DNA of 64,000 nt. Origin: Vibrio breoganii (GTDB taxonomy: Bacteria > Pseudomonadota > Gammaproteobacteria > Enterobacterales > Vibrionaceae). Positions 20,294 to 29,064 of the stretch are shown in pieces. The notes beneath the pieces were generated by a model. It had not been told where the DNA came from. It worked only from the letters and a program-made list of their open reading frames with translations, and ran no database searches. The first letter of the stretch is position 1; the number at the start of each line of letters is the position of its first letter. A program made the translations under genes and the position numbers. Location of the stretch: positions 868,001 to 932,000 of the forward strand of contig NZ_CP016177.1 of assembly GCF_001677275.1 (NCBI RefSeq), in the 5' to 3' direction.

Positions 20294-20309
20294 TGTGACA
20301 ATGATCACA
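20294..20309. promoter_or_regulatory. Consensus CRP (cAMP receptor protein) site
   Basis: TGTGA-CAATGA-TCACA is an exact match to the TGTGA-N6-TCACA consensus. It lies 18 bases after moaE and just upstream of the moa terminator, about 500 bases before oppA. It could serve a distal opp promoter or be a site without an adjacent promoter; no matching hexamers were identified. Confidence 0.55.
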
Positions 20310-20324
20310 AAAATAGTGAAACCT

Positions 20325-20353
20325 AAAGCCCCTTATTTCAGAGGGGCTTTTTT
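20325..20353 (+). terminator. Intrinsic terminator of the moa operon
   Basis: Stem AAGCCCC...GGGGCTT around a TTATTTCAGA loop, followed by a run of T residues. Confidence 0.85.
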
Positions 20354-20803
20354 GATCTAGATCATAAGTATTTAGCTGTTTTTATATCTTTATGATTTTT
20401 AAATGCCAAGCCAAAAGTGAAAAACTTAAAGGGTTGGTTTTCATTTGGTGCATTTTAGGTTGCTGACTTGTTAAGTGATCCCTTGTTAAGTTTGAAGTGG
20501 ATCACTAAATTGTGATAATTCATGTAACAAAGTGTTTTTCATTAAAAAATTGCAGGTTAGATCACTGAACTTTTTCGCTAAATCCAAATTTAGTTCTGGA
20601 AAATTGACCTAGGCAGGAATTTAGCAATTGCGTGAATACATTTTTATGGCAAAAACTTTCAAGGATGGTAACTTTGTTTCCAATCTTTATGGTCTTTTAG
20701 CTTTTTAAGTTTCTTTCTGGATACAAAGTGACTTAAAAACAACGGCTTGAAGTCAGAATAAAGAGTTCATGGATGCAACGATATAATAACTGGAGTTTAT
20801 TGC
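20354..20803 (+). promoter_or_regulatory. Long oppA upstream region with inverted repeat
   Basis: This stretch of 450 AT-rich bases before oppA has no credible open frame. It contains an inverted repeat AGTGATCC (20474-20481) and GGATCACT (20499-20506) separated by 17 bases. Related GATCACT/GATCACTGA words occur around 20500-20570. The ribosome-binding site is GGAG about 11 bases before the oppA ATG. A long leader or distal promoter is possible, but no hexamer pair is convincing. Confidence 0.4.
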
Positions 20804-22432
20804 ATGTATAAAAATAAGATCACCCAAGCTCTAATCCTTGGAGCGGGCCTAGCTGCGGCAACCACCTCTTTCGCTACTCTTGCTGCTAACGTTCCTGCAG
20901 GTACTGAGCTTGCTCCCGTACAGGAACTGGTTCGTGGTAACGGTACAGAGGTTGCTTCGATCGACCCGCATAAAACTGAAGGTGTTCCTGAGTCTCACGT
21001 TATTCGTGACCTACTTGAAGGCCTAGTAAACCAAGATGCAGACGGCAACACTATCCCTGGTGTAGCTGAGTCTTGGGAAACGACAGACAACAAAACGTTC
21101 ACTTTCAACCTTCGCAAAGATGCTAAATGGTCAAATGGCGACCCTGTAACAGCTGAAGACTTCGTTTACAGCTTCAAGCGTGCCGTTGATCCAAACACTG
21201 CTTCTCCGTACTCATGGTACCTAGAGATGACCACTATGGTTAACGCAGACGAGATCATTGCTGGTAAGAAAGACAAAGAAACTCTAGGTGTTAAAGCTCT
21301 TGATGAGCACACTCTAGAAATTCAACTAGAACAAGCTGTTCCATACTTCGTTAAGATGATGGGTCACACCACTGTTAAGCCAGTTCACCGTGGAACTGTT
21401 GAGAAGTTTGGTGACCAATGGACTAAGCCTGAAAACTTCGTTGGTAACGGCGCATTCGTTATGGACAAGTGGGTAGTGAACGAGCGTATCGAGCTAGTTC
21501 GTAGCACTAACTACTGGGACAACGAAAACACAGTTCTTAACAAGGTAACCTTCCTACCAGTTGAGAACCAAGTTGCTGAAATGAACCGCTTCCTATCTGG
21601 CGAGATTCAAATCACTAACGAACTGCCTATCGAGCACTTTAAACGCCTGAAGAAAGAACACCCAGAGTCTGTAGATGTTAAGGGTAACCTATGTTCTTAC
21701 TACTACGGCTTTAACAATAAGAAAGCACCATTTGATGACGTTCGCGTTCGTGAAGCACTGTCTTACACTATCGACCGTAACGTAATCGCGAACCTAATCC
21801 TAGGACAAGGTCAAAAGCCAGCTTACTTCCTAACTCCTGAAATCACAGCGGGCTTCAACCCTGAGCTTCCAGAGTACGGCAAGATGACTCAAAAAGAACG
21901 TAATGCTAAAGCGAAAGAGCTTCTAGCTGAAGCGGGCTTTGATAAGAGCAACCCTCTAACGTTCACACTGCTTTACAACACATCTGAAAACCACAAGAAG
22001 ATTGCTACAGCAGTACAATCTATGTGGGCTAAAGACCTAGGTGTTAAAGTAACGCTTGAGAACCAAGAGTGGAAAACTTACCTAGATACACGCCGTCAAG
22101 GTGACTTTGACGTTACTCGTGCGGGTTGGTGTGGCGACTACAACGAAGCATCAAGCTTCCTATCGCTAATGCAATCTAACAACAGCTCGAACGATCCTAA
22201 GTACCACAGCGAAGCTTACGATGCACTAATGGCGAAAGCTATGGCTGCTACCAGCGATGCTGAGCGTGAAGCAATTTACGTAGAAGCTGAAAAGCAACTT
22301 GCTAAAGATATGCCTATCGCGCCTATCTACCAGTACGTTACTTCTCGTCTAGTTTCAGAGAAAGTGGGCGGCTACCCAAGCAACAACGCAGAAGACAAGC
22401 TGTTCTCTAAAGATATGTACATCATTAAGTAA
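20804..22432 (+). CDS. oppA: Periplasmic oligopeptide-binding protein OppA
   Basis: Solute-binding protein of the Opp peptide ABC importer. The 542-residue precursor has a signal peptide ending near residue 28 (TLAA), followed by a mature SBP family 5 protein with the typical ASIDPHKTEGVPESHVIRDL opening. SYTIDRNVIANLI and the C-terminal EAEKQLAKDMPIAPIYQYV are also family features. It is the first gene of oppABCDF. A hairpin with a partial T-run follows it, which probably keeps its expression above that of the membrane genes. In enteric bacteria oppA mRNA is a GcvB target; nothing here proves that. Confidence 0.95.
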   Translation: MYKNKITQALILGAGLAAATTSFATLAANVPAGTELAPVQELVRGNGTEVASIDPHKTEGVPESHVIRDLLEGLVNQDADGNTIPGVAESWETTDNKTFTFNLRKDAKWSNGDPVTAEDFVYSFKRAVDPNTASPYSWYLEMTTMVNADEIIAGKKDKETLGVKALDEHTLEIQLEQAVPYFVKMMGHTTVKPVHRGTVEKFGDQWTKPENFVGNGAFVMDKWVVNERIELVRSTNYWDNENTVLNKVTFLPVENQVAEMNRFLSGEIQITNELPIEHFKRLKKEHPESVDVKGNLCSYYYGFNNKKAPFDDVRVREALSYTIDRNVIANLILGQGQKPAYFLTPEITAGFNPELPEYGKMTQKERNAKAKELLAEAGFDKSNPLTFTLLYNTSENHKKIATAVQSMWAKDLGVKVTLENQEWKTYLDTRRQGDFDVTRAGWCGDYNEASSFLSLMQSNNSSNDPKYHSEAYDALMAKAMAATSDAEREAIYVEAEKQLAKDMPIAPIYQYVTSRLVSEKVGGYPSNNAEDKLFSKDMYIIK

Positions 22433-22466
22433 TTCCTACTTAAAACAATAATAACTATGAAAGACA

Positions 22467-22502
22467 CTGCATGTGGAAACACATGCAGCGTCTAATTTTT
22501 TG
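22467..22502 (+). terminator. Partial terminator between oppA and oppB
   Basis: Perfect hairpin CTGCATGTG-GAAA-CACATGCAG with a T-run that starts about seven bases later. The offset T-run suggests read-through attenuation, or a stabilising 3' hairpin on the oppA message, rather than full termination. Confidence 0.6.
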
Positions 22503-22525
22503 TCACAGACTGGATGGATGAGTTT

Positions 22526-23446
22526 ATGCTTAAATTCATTATGAAACGGATTTTTGAAGCAATACCAACCTTGTTGGTGTTGATTACCGTGTCTTTCTTC
22601 CTGATGCGCTTTGCGCCAGGTAACCCATTTTCAAGTGAGCGCCCACTTCCACCGGAAGTTATGGCGAACATTAATGCTAAATACGGTTTGGATAAGCCTG
22701 TATTTGAACAATACACGACGTACCTAACCAATATCCTATCGGGTGATTTTGGCCCGTCATTCAAATATAAAGATTTCACCGTAAATGAACTGGTCGCTAA
22801 CGCGCTACCTGTATCGGCTAAAGTGGGCTTTCTTGCCTTCATCTTTACCGTCATCATGGGTGTTACCGTCGGCACCATAGCCGCACTACGGCAGAACAGT
22901 TGGCTCGATTACGGAATAATGGCCACCGCCATGCTCGGGGTGGTAATGCCATCCTTCGTGTTGGCACCCGTATTGATTTACCTATTCTCTATCAACCTTG
23001 GCTGGCTACCTGCTGGTGGTTGGAACGACGGCTCATTCCAGTACATGGCTCTGCCAATCATAGGTATGTCTTTGCTGTACGTTGCTACCTTTGCGCGTAT
23101 TACTCGCGGCTCAATGATTGAGACGCTGAACAGTAACTTCATCCGTACCGCTCGCGCGAAGGGTCTTAGCTACCGTTACATCATCATTAAGCACGCACTT
23201 AAGCCAGCATTGTTGCCAGTGGTTTCGTACATGGGCCCTGCATTCGTAGGTATCATTACCGGTTCGGTTGTTATCGAGACCATCTTTGGTCTACCAGGCA
23301 TAGGTAAGTTGTTTGTCAACGCAGCCTTTAACCGCGATTACTCTCTAGTAATGGGTATTACCATACTGATTGGTTTCTTGTTCATTCTGTTTAACGCCGT
23401 GGTCGATATCTTGCTTGCAGTCATCGATCCTAAGATTCGCTACTAA
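22526..23446 (+). CDS. oppB: Oligopeptide ABC transporter permease OppB
   Basis: Inner-membrane permease subunit of the Opp importer. At 306 residues it equals E. coli OppB when started at the ATG at 22526 (MLKFIMKRIFEAIPTL), which has a GGATGAG upstream. An in-frame ATG four codons earlier has no ribosome-binding site. Six membrane segments and the EAA-type loop IRTARAKGLSYRYIIIKHALKP are visible. The protein closely resembles E. coli OppB, including VIDPKIRY at the end. Confidence 0.96.
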   Translation: MLKFIMKRIFEAIPTLLVLITVSFFLMRFAPGNPFSSERPLPPEVMANINAKYGLDKPVFEQYTTYLTNILSGDFGPSFKYKDFTVNELVANALPVSAKVGFLAFIFTVIMGVTVGTIAALRQNSWLDYGIMATAMLGVVMPSFVLAPVLIYLFSINLGWLPAGGWNDGSFQYMALPIIGMSLLYVATFARITRGSMIETLNSNFIRTARAKGLSYRYIIIKHALKPALLPVVSYMGPAFVGIITGSVVIETIFGLPGIGKLFVNAAFNRDYSLVMGITILIGFLFILFNAVVDILLAVIDPKIRY

Positions 23447-23470
23447 CAAGGACTAACAAGGACTAACAAC

Positions 23471-24373
23471 ATGTTGATTAAAAAAGAAAACCTTGAAGCG
23501 GTCGAAAAGATGTCTGAGAACCTTGAGATCGAAGGTCGCTCATTATGGCAAGATGCTCGCGTACGCTTTATGCGAAATAAAGCGGCGATGGTGAGCCTCG
23601 TTATTTTGGTTCTGATTACCTTATCGGTAATCTTCCTGCCAATGATGGCTGAGTTTGCTTATGACGATACCGATTGGTACGCACTGCACTCTGCGCCATC
23701 AGCCACACATATTTTTGGTACTGACAGCTTAGGTCGAGACCTATACGTTCGTACTCTTATCGGTGGCCGTATCTCGCTAATGGTGGGTGTACTTGGTGCA
23801 TTGGTTGCGGTATTGATTGGTACCTTATACGGTGCTACATCGGGCTTTATTGGTGGCCGTACCGACCGCATCATGATGCGTATCCTAGAGATCCTGTACG
23901 CGGTTCCATTTATGTTCCTAGTTATCGTACTAGTGACCTTCTTTGGCCGTAACATTGTCCTTATCTTCGTTGCTATCGGTGCTATTGCATGGCTTGATAT
24001 GGCACGTATCGTGCGTGGTCAGACATTGAGTCTGCGTAGTAAAGAATTCATTGAAGCTGCGCACGTCAGTGGCGTGAGCAATTGGAAGATCATTACTCGC
24101 CACATCGTACCCAACGTTCTAGGTATCGTAGCGGTTTACTCAACGCTGCTAGTACCAAGCATGATCCTTACTGAGTCGTTCCTGTCGTTCCTTGGCCTTG
24201 GTGTTCAAGAGCCGATGACAAGCTGGGGTGCACTACTGCAAGAAGGTGCTAACACAATGGAAGTTGCTATCTGGCAATTGATGTTCCCAGCCGCCTTCAT
24301 GGTAGTTACTCTGTTCTGCTTTAACTACGTTGGCGATGGCCTTCGTGACGCGCTTGATCCTAAAGACAGATAA
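23471..24373 (+). CDS. oppC: Oligopeptide ABC transporter permease OppC
   Basis: Second permease of the Opp importer, 300 residues with the OppC-specific N-terminal region EGRSLWQDARVRFMRNKAAM. It has about six membrane segments and the EAA loop FIEAAHVSGVSNWKIITRHIVPN. The spacer before its ATG contains the 10-base unit AACAAGGACT repeated in tandem, offering two candidate ribosome-binding sites. oppD follows after 20 bases. Confidence 0.96.
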   Translation: MLIKKENLEAVEKMSENLEIEGRSLWQDARVRFMRNKAAMVSLVILVLITLSVIFLPMMAEFAYDDTDWYALHSAPSATHIFGTDSLGRDLYVRTLIGGRISLMVGVLGALVAVLIGTLYGATSGFIGGRTDRIMMRILEILYAVPFMFLVIVLVTFFGRNIVLIFVAIGAIAWLDMARIVRGQTLSLRSKEFIEAAHVSGVSNWKIITRHIVPNVLGIVAVYSTLLVPSMILTESFLSFLGLGVQEPMTSWGALLQEGANTMEVAIWQLMFPAAFMVVTLFCFNYVGDGLRDALDPKDR

Positions 24374-24393
24374 GAATAATAAGGAATAGGGTA

Positions 24394-25371
24394 ATGACGA
24401 ATAAACTACTAGACGTAAAAGACCTGAGAGTAGAGTTTACTACTCAAGATGGCATCGTTACTGCGGTAAACGATCTTAACTTCTCACTAGAGCCGGGCGA
24501 AACGCTAGGCATCGTTGGTGAGTCTGGCTCAGGTAAATCACAAACTGTATTTGCCATCATGGGCCTACTGGCAAAGAACGGCATTATTTCAGGTAGTGCT
24601 AAGTTTGAAGGTCGTGAGATCTTAAACCTGCCAGAGAAAGAACTGAACAAGGTTCGCGCTGAACAAATCGCGATGATCTTCCAAGACCCAATGACCTCTC
24701 TGAACCCTTACATGAAAGTAAGTGATCAGTTGATGGAAGTGCTTATGCTGCACAAAGGCATGGGCAAAGCACAGGCGTTTGAAGAATCAGTGCGCATGCT
24801 TGAAGCGGTCAAAATCCCGGAAGCACGCAAGCGTATCACTATGTACCCGCACGAGTTCTCTGGCGGTATGCGTCAGCGTGTAATGATAGCGATGGCATTG
24901 CTATGTCGTCCAAAGCTACTAATTGCCGATGAGCCGACCACGGCATTGGACGTAACGGTTCAGGCCCAGATCATGGACCTACTTAACGAGCTGAAGTCAG
25001 AATTTGATACCTCAATCATCATGATTACGCACGACCTTGGTGTTGTTGCGGGTTCTTGTGACAAGGTATTGGTGATGTATGCAGGACGTACTATGGAGTA
25101 TGGTTCAGTGGATGAAATCTTCTATGAGCCAAGCCACCCGTATGCTGAAGGCCTACTAAAAGCAATTCCTCGCTTGGATACCGAAGGTGAAATTCTACCG
25201 ACTATCCCAGGAAATCCACCAAACCTACTTAAGCTGCCACCGGGTTGTCCTTACCAAGATCGTTGTCACCGTGTGACGGATCGCTGTATGAGCGAAACGC
25301 CTATCCTGACACCATTTGGCACAGACCGCCAACGCGCATGTTTTTCTGATCACGAGGCTTGGACACGATGA
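24394..25371 (+). CDS. oppD: Oligopeptide ABC transporter ATPase OppD
   Basis: ATPase subunit of the Opp importer, 325 residues. Walker A GESGSGKS, signature motif FSGGMRQRV and Walker B LLIADEPTTALD are intact. The C-terminal oligopeptide-transporter extension has its cysteine-rich CPYQDRCHRVTDRC motif, which binds an iron-sulfur cluster in related dipeptide ATPases. AAGGAATAGGG precedes the ATG. Its stop overlaps the oppF start by four bases (ATGA). Confidence 0.96.
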   Translation: MTNKLLDVKDLRVEFTTQDGIVTAVNDLNFSLEPGETLGIVGESGSGKSQTVFAIMGLLAKNGIISGSAKFEGREILNLPEKELNKVRAEQIAMIFQDPMTSLNPYMKVSDQLMEVLMLHKGMGKAQAFEESVRMLEAVKIPEARKRITMYPHEFSGGMRQRVMIAMALLCRPKLLIADEPTTALDVTVQAQIMDLLNELKSEFDTSIIMITHDLGVVAGSCDKVLVMYAGRTMEYGSVDEIFYEPSHPYAEGLLKAIPRLDTEGEILPTIPGNPPNLLKLPPGCPYQDRCHRVTDRCMSETPILTPFGTDRQRACFSDHEAWTR

Positions 25372-26369
25372 ACGCACCTTTTATTGAAGACAAAAAACTG
25401 ATGCTGGATGTGAAAGAGCTAAAGGTTCACTTCCAGATTGCTTCTAAGTCAGCATGGCCTTGGAGCAAACCTACACCACTGAAAGCGGTAGATGGCGTGA
25501 ACGTGCGCTTATACGAAGGCGAAACACTGGGCGTAGTAGGCGAATCAGGCTGTGGTAAATCAACCTTTGCACGTGCTGTTATTGGTTTGGTTGAAGCGAC
25601 TGAGGGCGAAGTGGTTTGGTTGGGTCAAGACCTGACCAAGATGAAAGACATTCAACGTCGCGAAACACGTAAAGACATCCAGATGATCTTCCAGGATCCC
25701 CTGGCGTCACTTAACCCACGTATGACTGTCGGCGACATCATTGCTGAGCCTTTGCAAACCTTCTACCCGAAGCTAAGTAAAGATGAAGTGAAGCAAGAAG
25801 TTAAGAAGATGATGGACAAGGTAGGCCTGCTACCTAACGTTATCAACCGCTACCCACACGAGTTCTCGGGTGGTCAATGTCAGCGTATTGGTATCGCTCG
25901 TGCATTGATTCTTAAGCCTAAGATGATCATCTGTGATGAGCCTGTATCAGCGCTAGACGTATCTATCCAGGCACAGGTAGTCAACCTTCTTAAAGAGCTT
26001 CAGAAAGAATTTGGCTTGAGCCTAGTGTTCATTGCACATGACCTTTCTGTGGTTAAGCACATCTCAGACCGCGTTCTCGTTATGTACCTAGGTAACGCAG
26101 TAGAGTTGGGTGAATCTAAGGCATTGTTCGCACATCCTAAACACCCTTACACACGCGCCTTGATGTCAGCGGTACCTATCCCTGACCCTAAGCTAGAGCG
26201 TGCAAAGAAGATTGAGATGCTAGAAGGCGACTTACCGTCACCGATGAACCCGCCATCAGGTTGTGTGTTCAGAACTCGTTGTCCGGTTGCGACAGAAGAG
26301 TGTGCTAAGAAAAAACCCGTACTAGAAGGTGATGATGTGCACGCAGTGTCGTGCTTCCATTCATACTAA
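25368..26369 (+). CDS. oppF: Oligopeptide ABC transporter ATPase OppF
   Basis: Second ATPase of the Opp importer, 333 residues. Walker A GESGCGKST, signature FSGGQCQRIG, Walker B IICDEPVSALD and the C-terminal CVFRTRCPVATEEC cysteine motif are present. I chose the ATG at 25368, which overlaps the oppD stop as ATGA and gives MNAPFIEDKK, matching the E. coli MNA start; a TTG three codons upstream is unnecessary. A strong terminator follows 24 bases after the stop. Confidence 0.96.
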   Translation: MNAPFIEDKKLMLDVKELKVHFQIASKSAWPWSKPTPLKAVDGVNVRLYEGETLGVVGESGCGKSTFARAVIGLVEATEGEVVWLGQDLTKMKDIQRRETRKDIQMIFQDPLASLNPRMTVGDIIAEPLQTFYPKLSKDEVKQEVKKMMDKVGLLPNVINRYPHEFSGGQCQRIGIARALILKPKMIICDEPVSALDVSIQAQVVNLLKELQKEFGLSLVFIAHDLSVVKHISDRVLVMYLGNAVELGESKALFAHPKHPYTRALMSAVPIPDPKLERAKKIEMLEGDLPSPMNPPSGCVFRTRCPVATEECAKKKPVLEGDDVHAVSCFHSY

Positions 26370-26392
26370 TTCTTTCCGCCTGTGACAGGCTT

Positions 26393-26428
26393 GAGCGTGT
26401 TGTGTATGCAGCACGCTCTTTTTTTTTG
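26393..26428 (+). terminator. Intrinsic terminator of the opp operon
   Basis: Stem GAGCGTG...CACGCTC followed by ten T residues. A smaller GCCTG-TGA-CAGGC hairpin lies just before it. Confidence 0.85.
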
Positions 26429-26480
26429 GAAAAATTCTTGCAGAGTTAACGGTGGCTCCGTACTAAAAGCAGATAACTGT

Positions 26481-26840
26481 TATGTTGGAAAATACGAAGT
26501 ATTTATCCAGTATCTTGGAGGGTGCGAAGCTTAAACATGGTGCTCACTAAGGTCCTGATTTTCATCAGGATGACGATGAACGTGAATAGAATAACGTCAG
26601 TGCGTAAAGCGTCATGCTGGAAAATACGAAGTATTTATCCAGTACCTTAGAGAGTGCGAAACTTAAACATAGTGCTCACTAAGATCCTGATTTTCATCAG
26701 GATGACGGTCAGCGTGAAATAAATAACGGTAGTGCGTAAGGCGTCATGCTGGAAAATACGGAGTATTTATCCAGTATCTTAGAGAATACGAAGCTTAAAC
26801 ATAGTGCTCACTAAGGTCCTGATTGTCATCAGGATGACGT
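26481..26840. repeat. Three tandem 132-base palindromic units
   Basis: Three near-identical copies with an exact period of 132 bases; TGGAAAATACG begins at 26486, 26618 and 26750. Each unit has two inverted repeats: CTGGAAAATAC...GTATTTATCCAG and TCCTGA-TTTTCA-TCAGGA, the latter followed by TGACG. No open frame is preserved. The family is different from the array at 10979-11828 but has the same design of two hairpins per unit in an intergenic gap. Confidence 0.88.
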
Positions 26841-26965
26841 TTGTTTTGGTTGAGTATAACCCCACCGTTCTTCAACATTTTCGACCAAGATCTTCAACTT
26901 GGTTTCCTGTTCATTCCTTGTTTGCCACTTATACTGATCACAAACCAAAGATAAGGATTGAGTGA

Positions 26966-27910
26966 ATGGGCAAGTTAGTTGAGGGTGTTTGGCGTGATGT
27001 GTGGTACGACACTAAATCCAGTAACGGTAAGTTTGTGCGTGAAGATGCAGGATTCAGACATTGGATAGAAAACGCTGACGATGCTCAGTTCAAGCCAGAA
27101 TCTGGACGTTATCACCTCTATGTATCTTTGGCTTGTCCATGGGCGCACCGCACCTTGATCTTTAGAGCTATCAAAGGCTTAGAAGAGCATATCTCTGTCA
27201 GTATTGTCAGCCCTGACATGTTATCAGAAGGGTGGGAGTTTGATTCACCAGAGCCTTTGTACGGACACTCAAAGATGCATCAAATCTACACTCAGGCAAA
27301 ACCTGATTACTCGGGTCGAGTTACCGTGCCAGTACTATGGGACAAGCAAACTGAGACCATAGTCAGCAACGAGTCGTCTGAAATCATCCGCATGTTTAAC
27401 AGTGAGTTCAACGAGCTTACAGGCAACAACGATGACTATTATCCATTGGCACTGCGCAGCGATATCGATGAATGGAATGACTATATCTACCCAAACATTA
27501 ACAACGGTGTGTATCGCTGTGGATTTGCAACCACTCAAGAGGCGTATGAAGAGGCATTTGATGCCTTGTTTAGCGCATTAGACAAAGTGGATGAACATCT
27601 AGCAGAGAATCGCTACTTAACCGGTGCGCAGCTGACTGAAGCAGATTGGCGTCTATTTACCACCTTAGTGCGTTTTGATGCGGTGTATGTGGGGCATTTT
27701 AAATGCAATAAAAAACGCATTACCGATTACCGCAGAATTCAAGGCTATTTAAAAGAGCTGTACCAGATTGCAGGTGTTGCTGAGACCACTAATATTGAGC
27801 AGATCAAACGCCACTATTACTTCAGTCACAAGGGTATCAATCCAACTCAGGTGATCCCTAAGGGGCCAGAGCTGGATCTTGAATCAGAGCACAATAGAGA
27901 TTTGATTTAG
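26966..27910 (+). CDS. yqjG: Glutathionyl-hydroquinone reductase (Xi-class GST)
   Basis: Xi-class glutathione transferase that reduces glutathionyl-hydroquinones to hydroquinones with GSH. The 314-residue protein shows the active-site SLACPWAHRTLIFRAIKGL with the catalytic cysteine near residue 57, then VPVLWDKQTETIVSNESSEIIRMFN for the GSH site, and a helical C-terminal domain with the EADWRLFTTLVRFDAVY family signature. AAGGA lies about eight bases before the ATG. It stands alone, between the 132-base repeats and the tRNA-Tyr cluster. Confidence 0.93.
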   Translation: MGKLVEGVWRDVWYDTKSSNGKFVREDAGFRHWIENADDAQFKPESGRYHLYVSLACPWAHRTLIFRAIKGLEEHISVSIVSPDMLSEGWEFDSPEPLYGHSKMHQIYTQAKPDYSGRVTVPVLWDKQTETIVSNESSEIIRMFNSEFNELTGNNDDYYPLALRSDIDEWNDYIYPNINNGVYRCGFATTQEAYEEAFDALFSALDKVDEHLAENRYLTGAQLTEADWRLFTTLVRFDAVYVGHFKCNKKRITDYRRIQGYLKELYQIAGVAETTNIEQIKRHYYFSHKGINPTQVIPKGPELDLESEHNRDLI

Positions 27911-27971
27911 ACAAGCGGTGCTGTTTCTAGGAAAGATGGATAATGCTTTTGCGCAGAAAAAAGTGACACAT

Positions 27972-28006
27972 AAAAAAAGACCCGCTCAATGAGCGGGTCT
28001 TTTTTT
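27972..28006. terminator. Bidirectional terminator between yqjG and tRNA-Tyr array
   Basis: Perfect hairpin GACCCGCTC-AAT-GAGCGGGTC flanked by seven A residues and seven T residues. It ends the tRNA-Tyr transcript on the minus strand and can also end yqjG. Confidence 0.9.
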
Positions 28007-28011
28007 ATGTG

Positions 28012-28096
28012 TGGTGGTGGGAGATGGATTCGAACCATCGAAGGCAGTGCCGTCAGATTTACAGTCTGATCCCTTTGGCCACTCGGGAACCCCACC
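28012..28096 (-). tRNA. tRNA-Tyr (GTA), copy 5 (promoter-distal)
   Basis: An 85-base class II tRNA with a long variable arm and encoded CCA. The acceptor GGTGGGG pairs with the CCCACC strand, and the anticodon loop ACTGTAAAT gives GTA (Tyr). It is the copy farthest from the array promoter. Confidence 0.97.
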
Positions 28097-28176
28097 AGGG
28101 TATTTTTATACTTAATTAATGGCTTCCCAACCCGTTAATCAAGTGCTTCTCAATTGATGTGTCAATTAAGAGAATG

Positions 28177-28261
28177 TGGTGGTGGGAGATGGATTCGAAC
28201 CATCGAAGGCAGTGCCGTCAGATTTACAGTCTGATCCCTTTGGCCACTCGGGAACCCCACC
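28177..28261 (-). tRNA. tRNA-Tyr (GTA), copy 4
   Basis: Appears identical in sequence to the neighbouring copies. The interval to the previous copy is 165 bases, including an 80-base spacer that is itself conserved across the array. Confidence 0.97.
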
Positions 28262-28340
28262 AGGGTGTTTTTATACTTAATTAATGGTTTCCCAACCCGT
28301 TAATCAAGTGTTCTCAATTGATGTGTCAATTAAGAGAATA

Positions 28341-28425
28341 TGGTGGTGGGAGATGGATTCGAACCATCGAAGGCAGTGCCGTCAGATTTACAGTCTGATC
28401 CCTTTGGCCACTCGGGAACCCCACC
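28341..28425 (-). tRNA. tRNA-Tyr (GTA), copy 3
   Basis: Appears identical in sequence to the other copies; the start-to-start interval is 164 bases. The spacer differs from the others by single-base changes and a one-base deletion. Confidence 0.97.
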
Positions 28426-28505
28426 AGGGTATTTTTATACTTAATTAATGGTTTCCCAACCCGTTAATCAAGTTATTCTCAATTGATGTGTCAATTAAGA
28501 GAATG

Positions 28506-28590
28506 TGGTGGTGGGAGATGGATTCGAACCATCGAAGGCAGTGCCGTCAGATTTACAGTCTGATCCCTTTGGCCACTCGGGAACCCCACC
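28506..28590 (-). tRNA. tRNA-Tyr (GTA), copy 2
   Basis: Appears identical in sequence to the other copies; interval 165 bases. Confidence 0.97.
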
Positions 28591-28670
28591 AGGGTGTTTT
28601 TATACTTAATTAATGGTTTCCCAACCCGTTAATCAAGTTGTTCTTAACTGACGTATCAATCAAGAGAATA

Positions 28671-28755
28671 TGGTGGTGGGAGATGGATTCGAACCATCGA
28701 AGGCAGTGCCGTCAGATTTACAGTCTGATCCCTTTGGCCACTCGGGAACCCCACC
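28671..28755 (-). tRNA. tRNA-Tyr (GTA), copy 1 (promoter-proximal)
   Basis: First transcribed copy of the five. Its upstream spacer differs from the repeated spacers and leads to the stable-RNA promoter about 60 bases away. Open frames crossing it (for example 28638-28853) are shadows of the tRNA. Confidence 0.97.
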
Positions 28756-28800
28756 AGGGTGTTTTATACTTAAGAGCAGTTTTCCCAACCCTGTTCTCAA

Positions 28801-28840
28801 GTTCGGAGCGCATAATATCCAGACCTGGATTTTCTGTAAA
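28801..28840 (-). promoter_or_regulatory. Stable-RNA promoter of the tRNA-Tyr array
   Basis: On the minus strand TTTACA (28840-28835) and TATTAT (28817-28812) are separated by 17 bases. They are followed by a GC-rich discriminator, GCGCTCC, of the type found at stringently controlled rRNA and tRNA promoters. Confidence 0.8.
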
Positions 28841-29064
28841 GTATTTTCTTTAAAATTCAGTCCGTATGCCCGATTTTTGCACGCAATGGCTAAAAAGCGT
28901 CATTTTCGACGGTCGATTGTACGCAAAGCTTAGCCTTACCGCCGATCGTATAATCATCTCAAAACGTATTAATGCGTCTAAATCCCAATACTTTACATTG
29001 ATTGACGTTATGAACTCATCGAGCTGATAAAATGGCGCCAGATTAGGAAAATCTACGAATTATT

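Noticed and set aside
28638..28933. Open frames of 71 and 87 codons across the first tRNA-Tyr gene
   Set aside because: They are read through a certain tRNA gene and have no coding signature.
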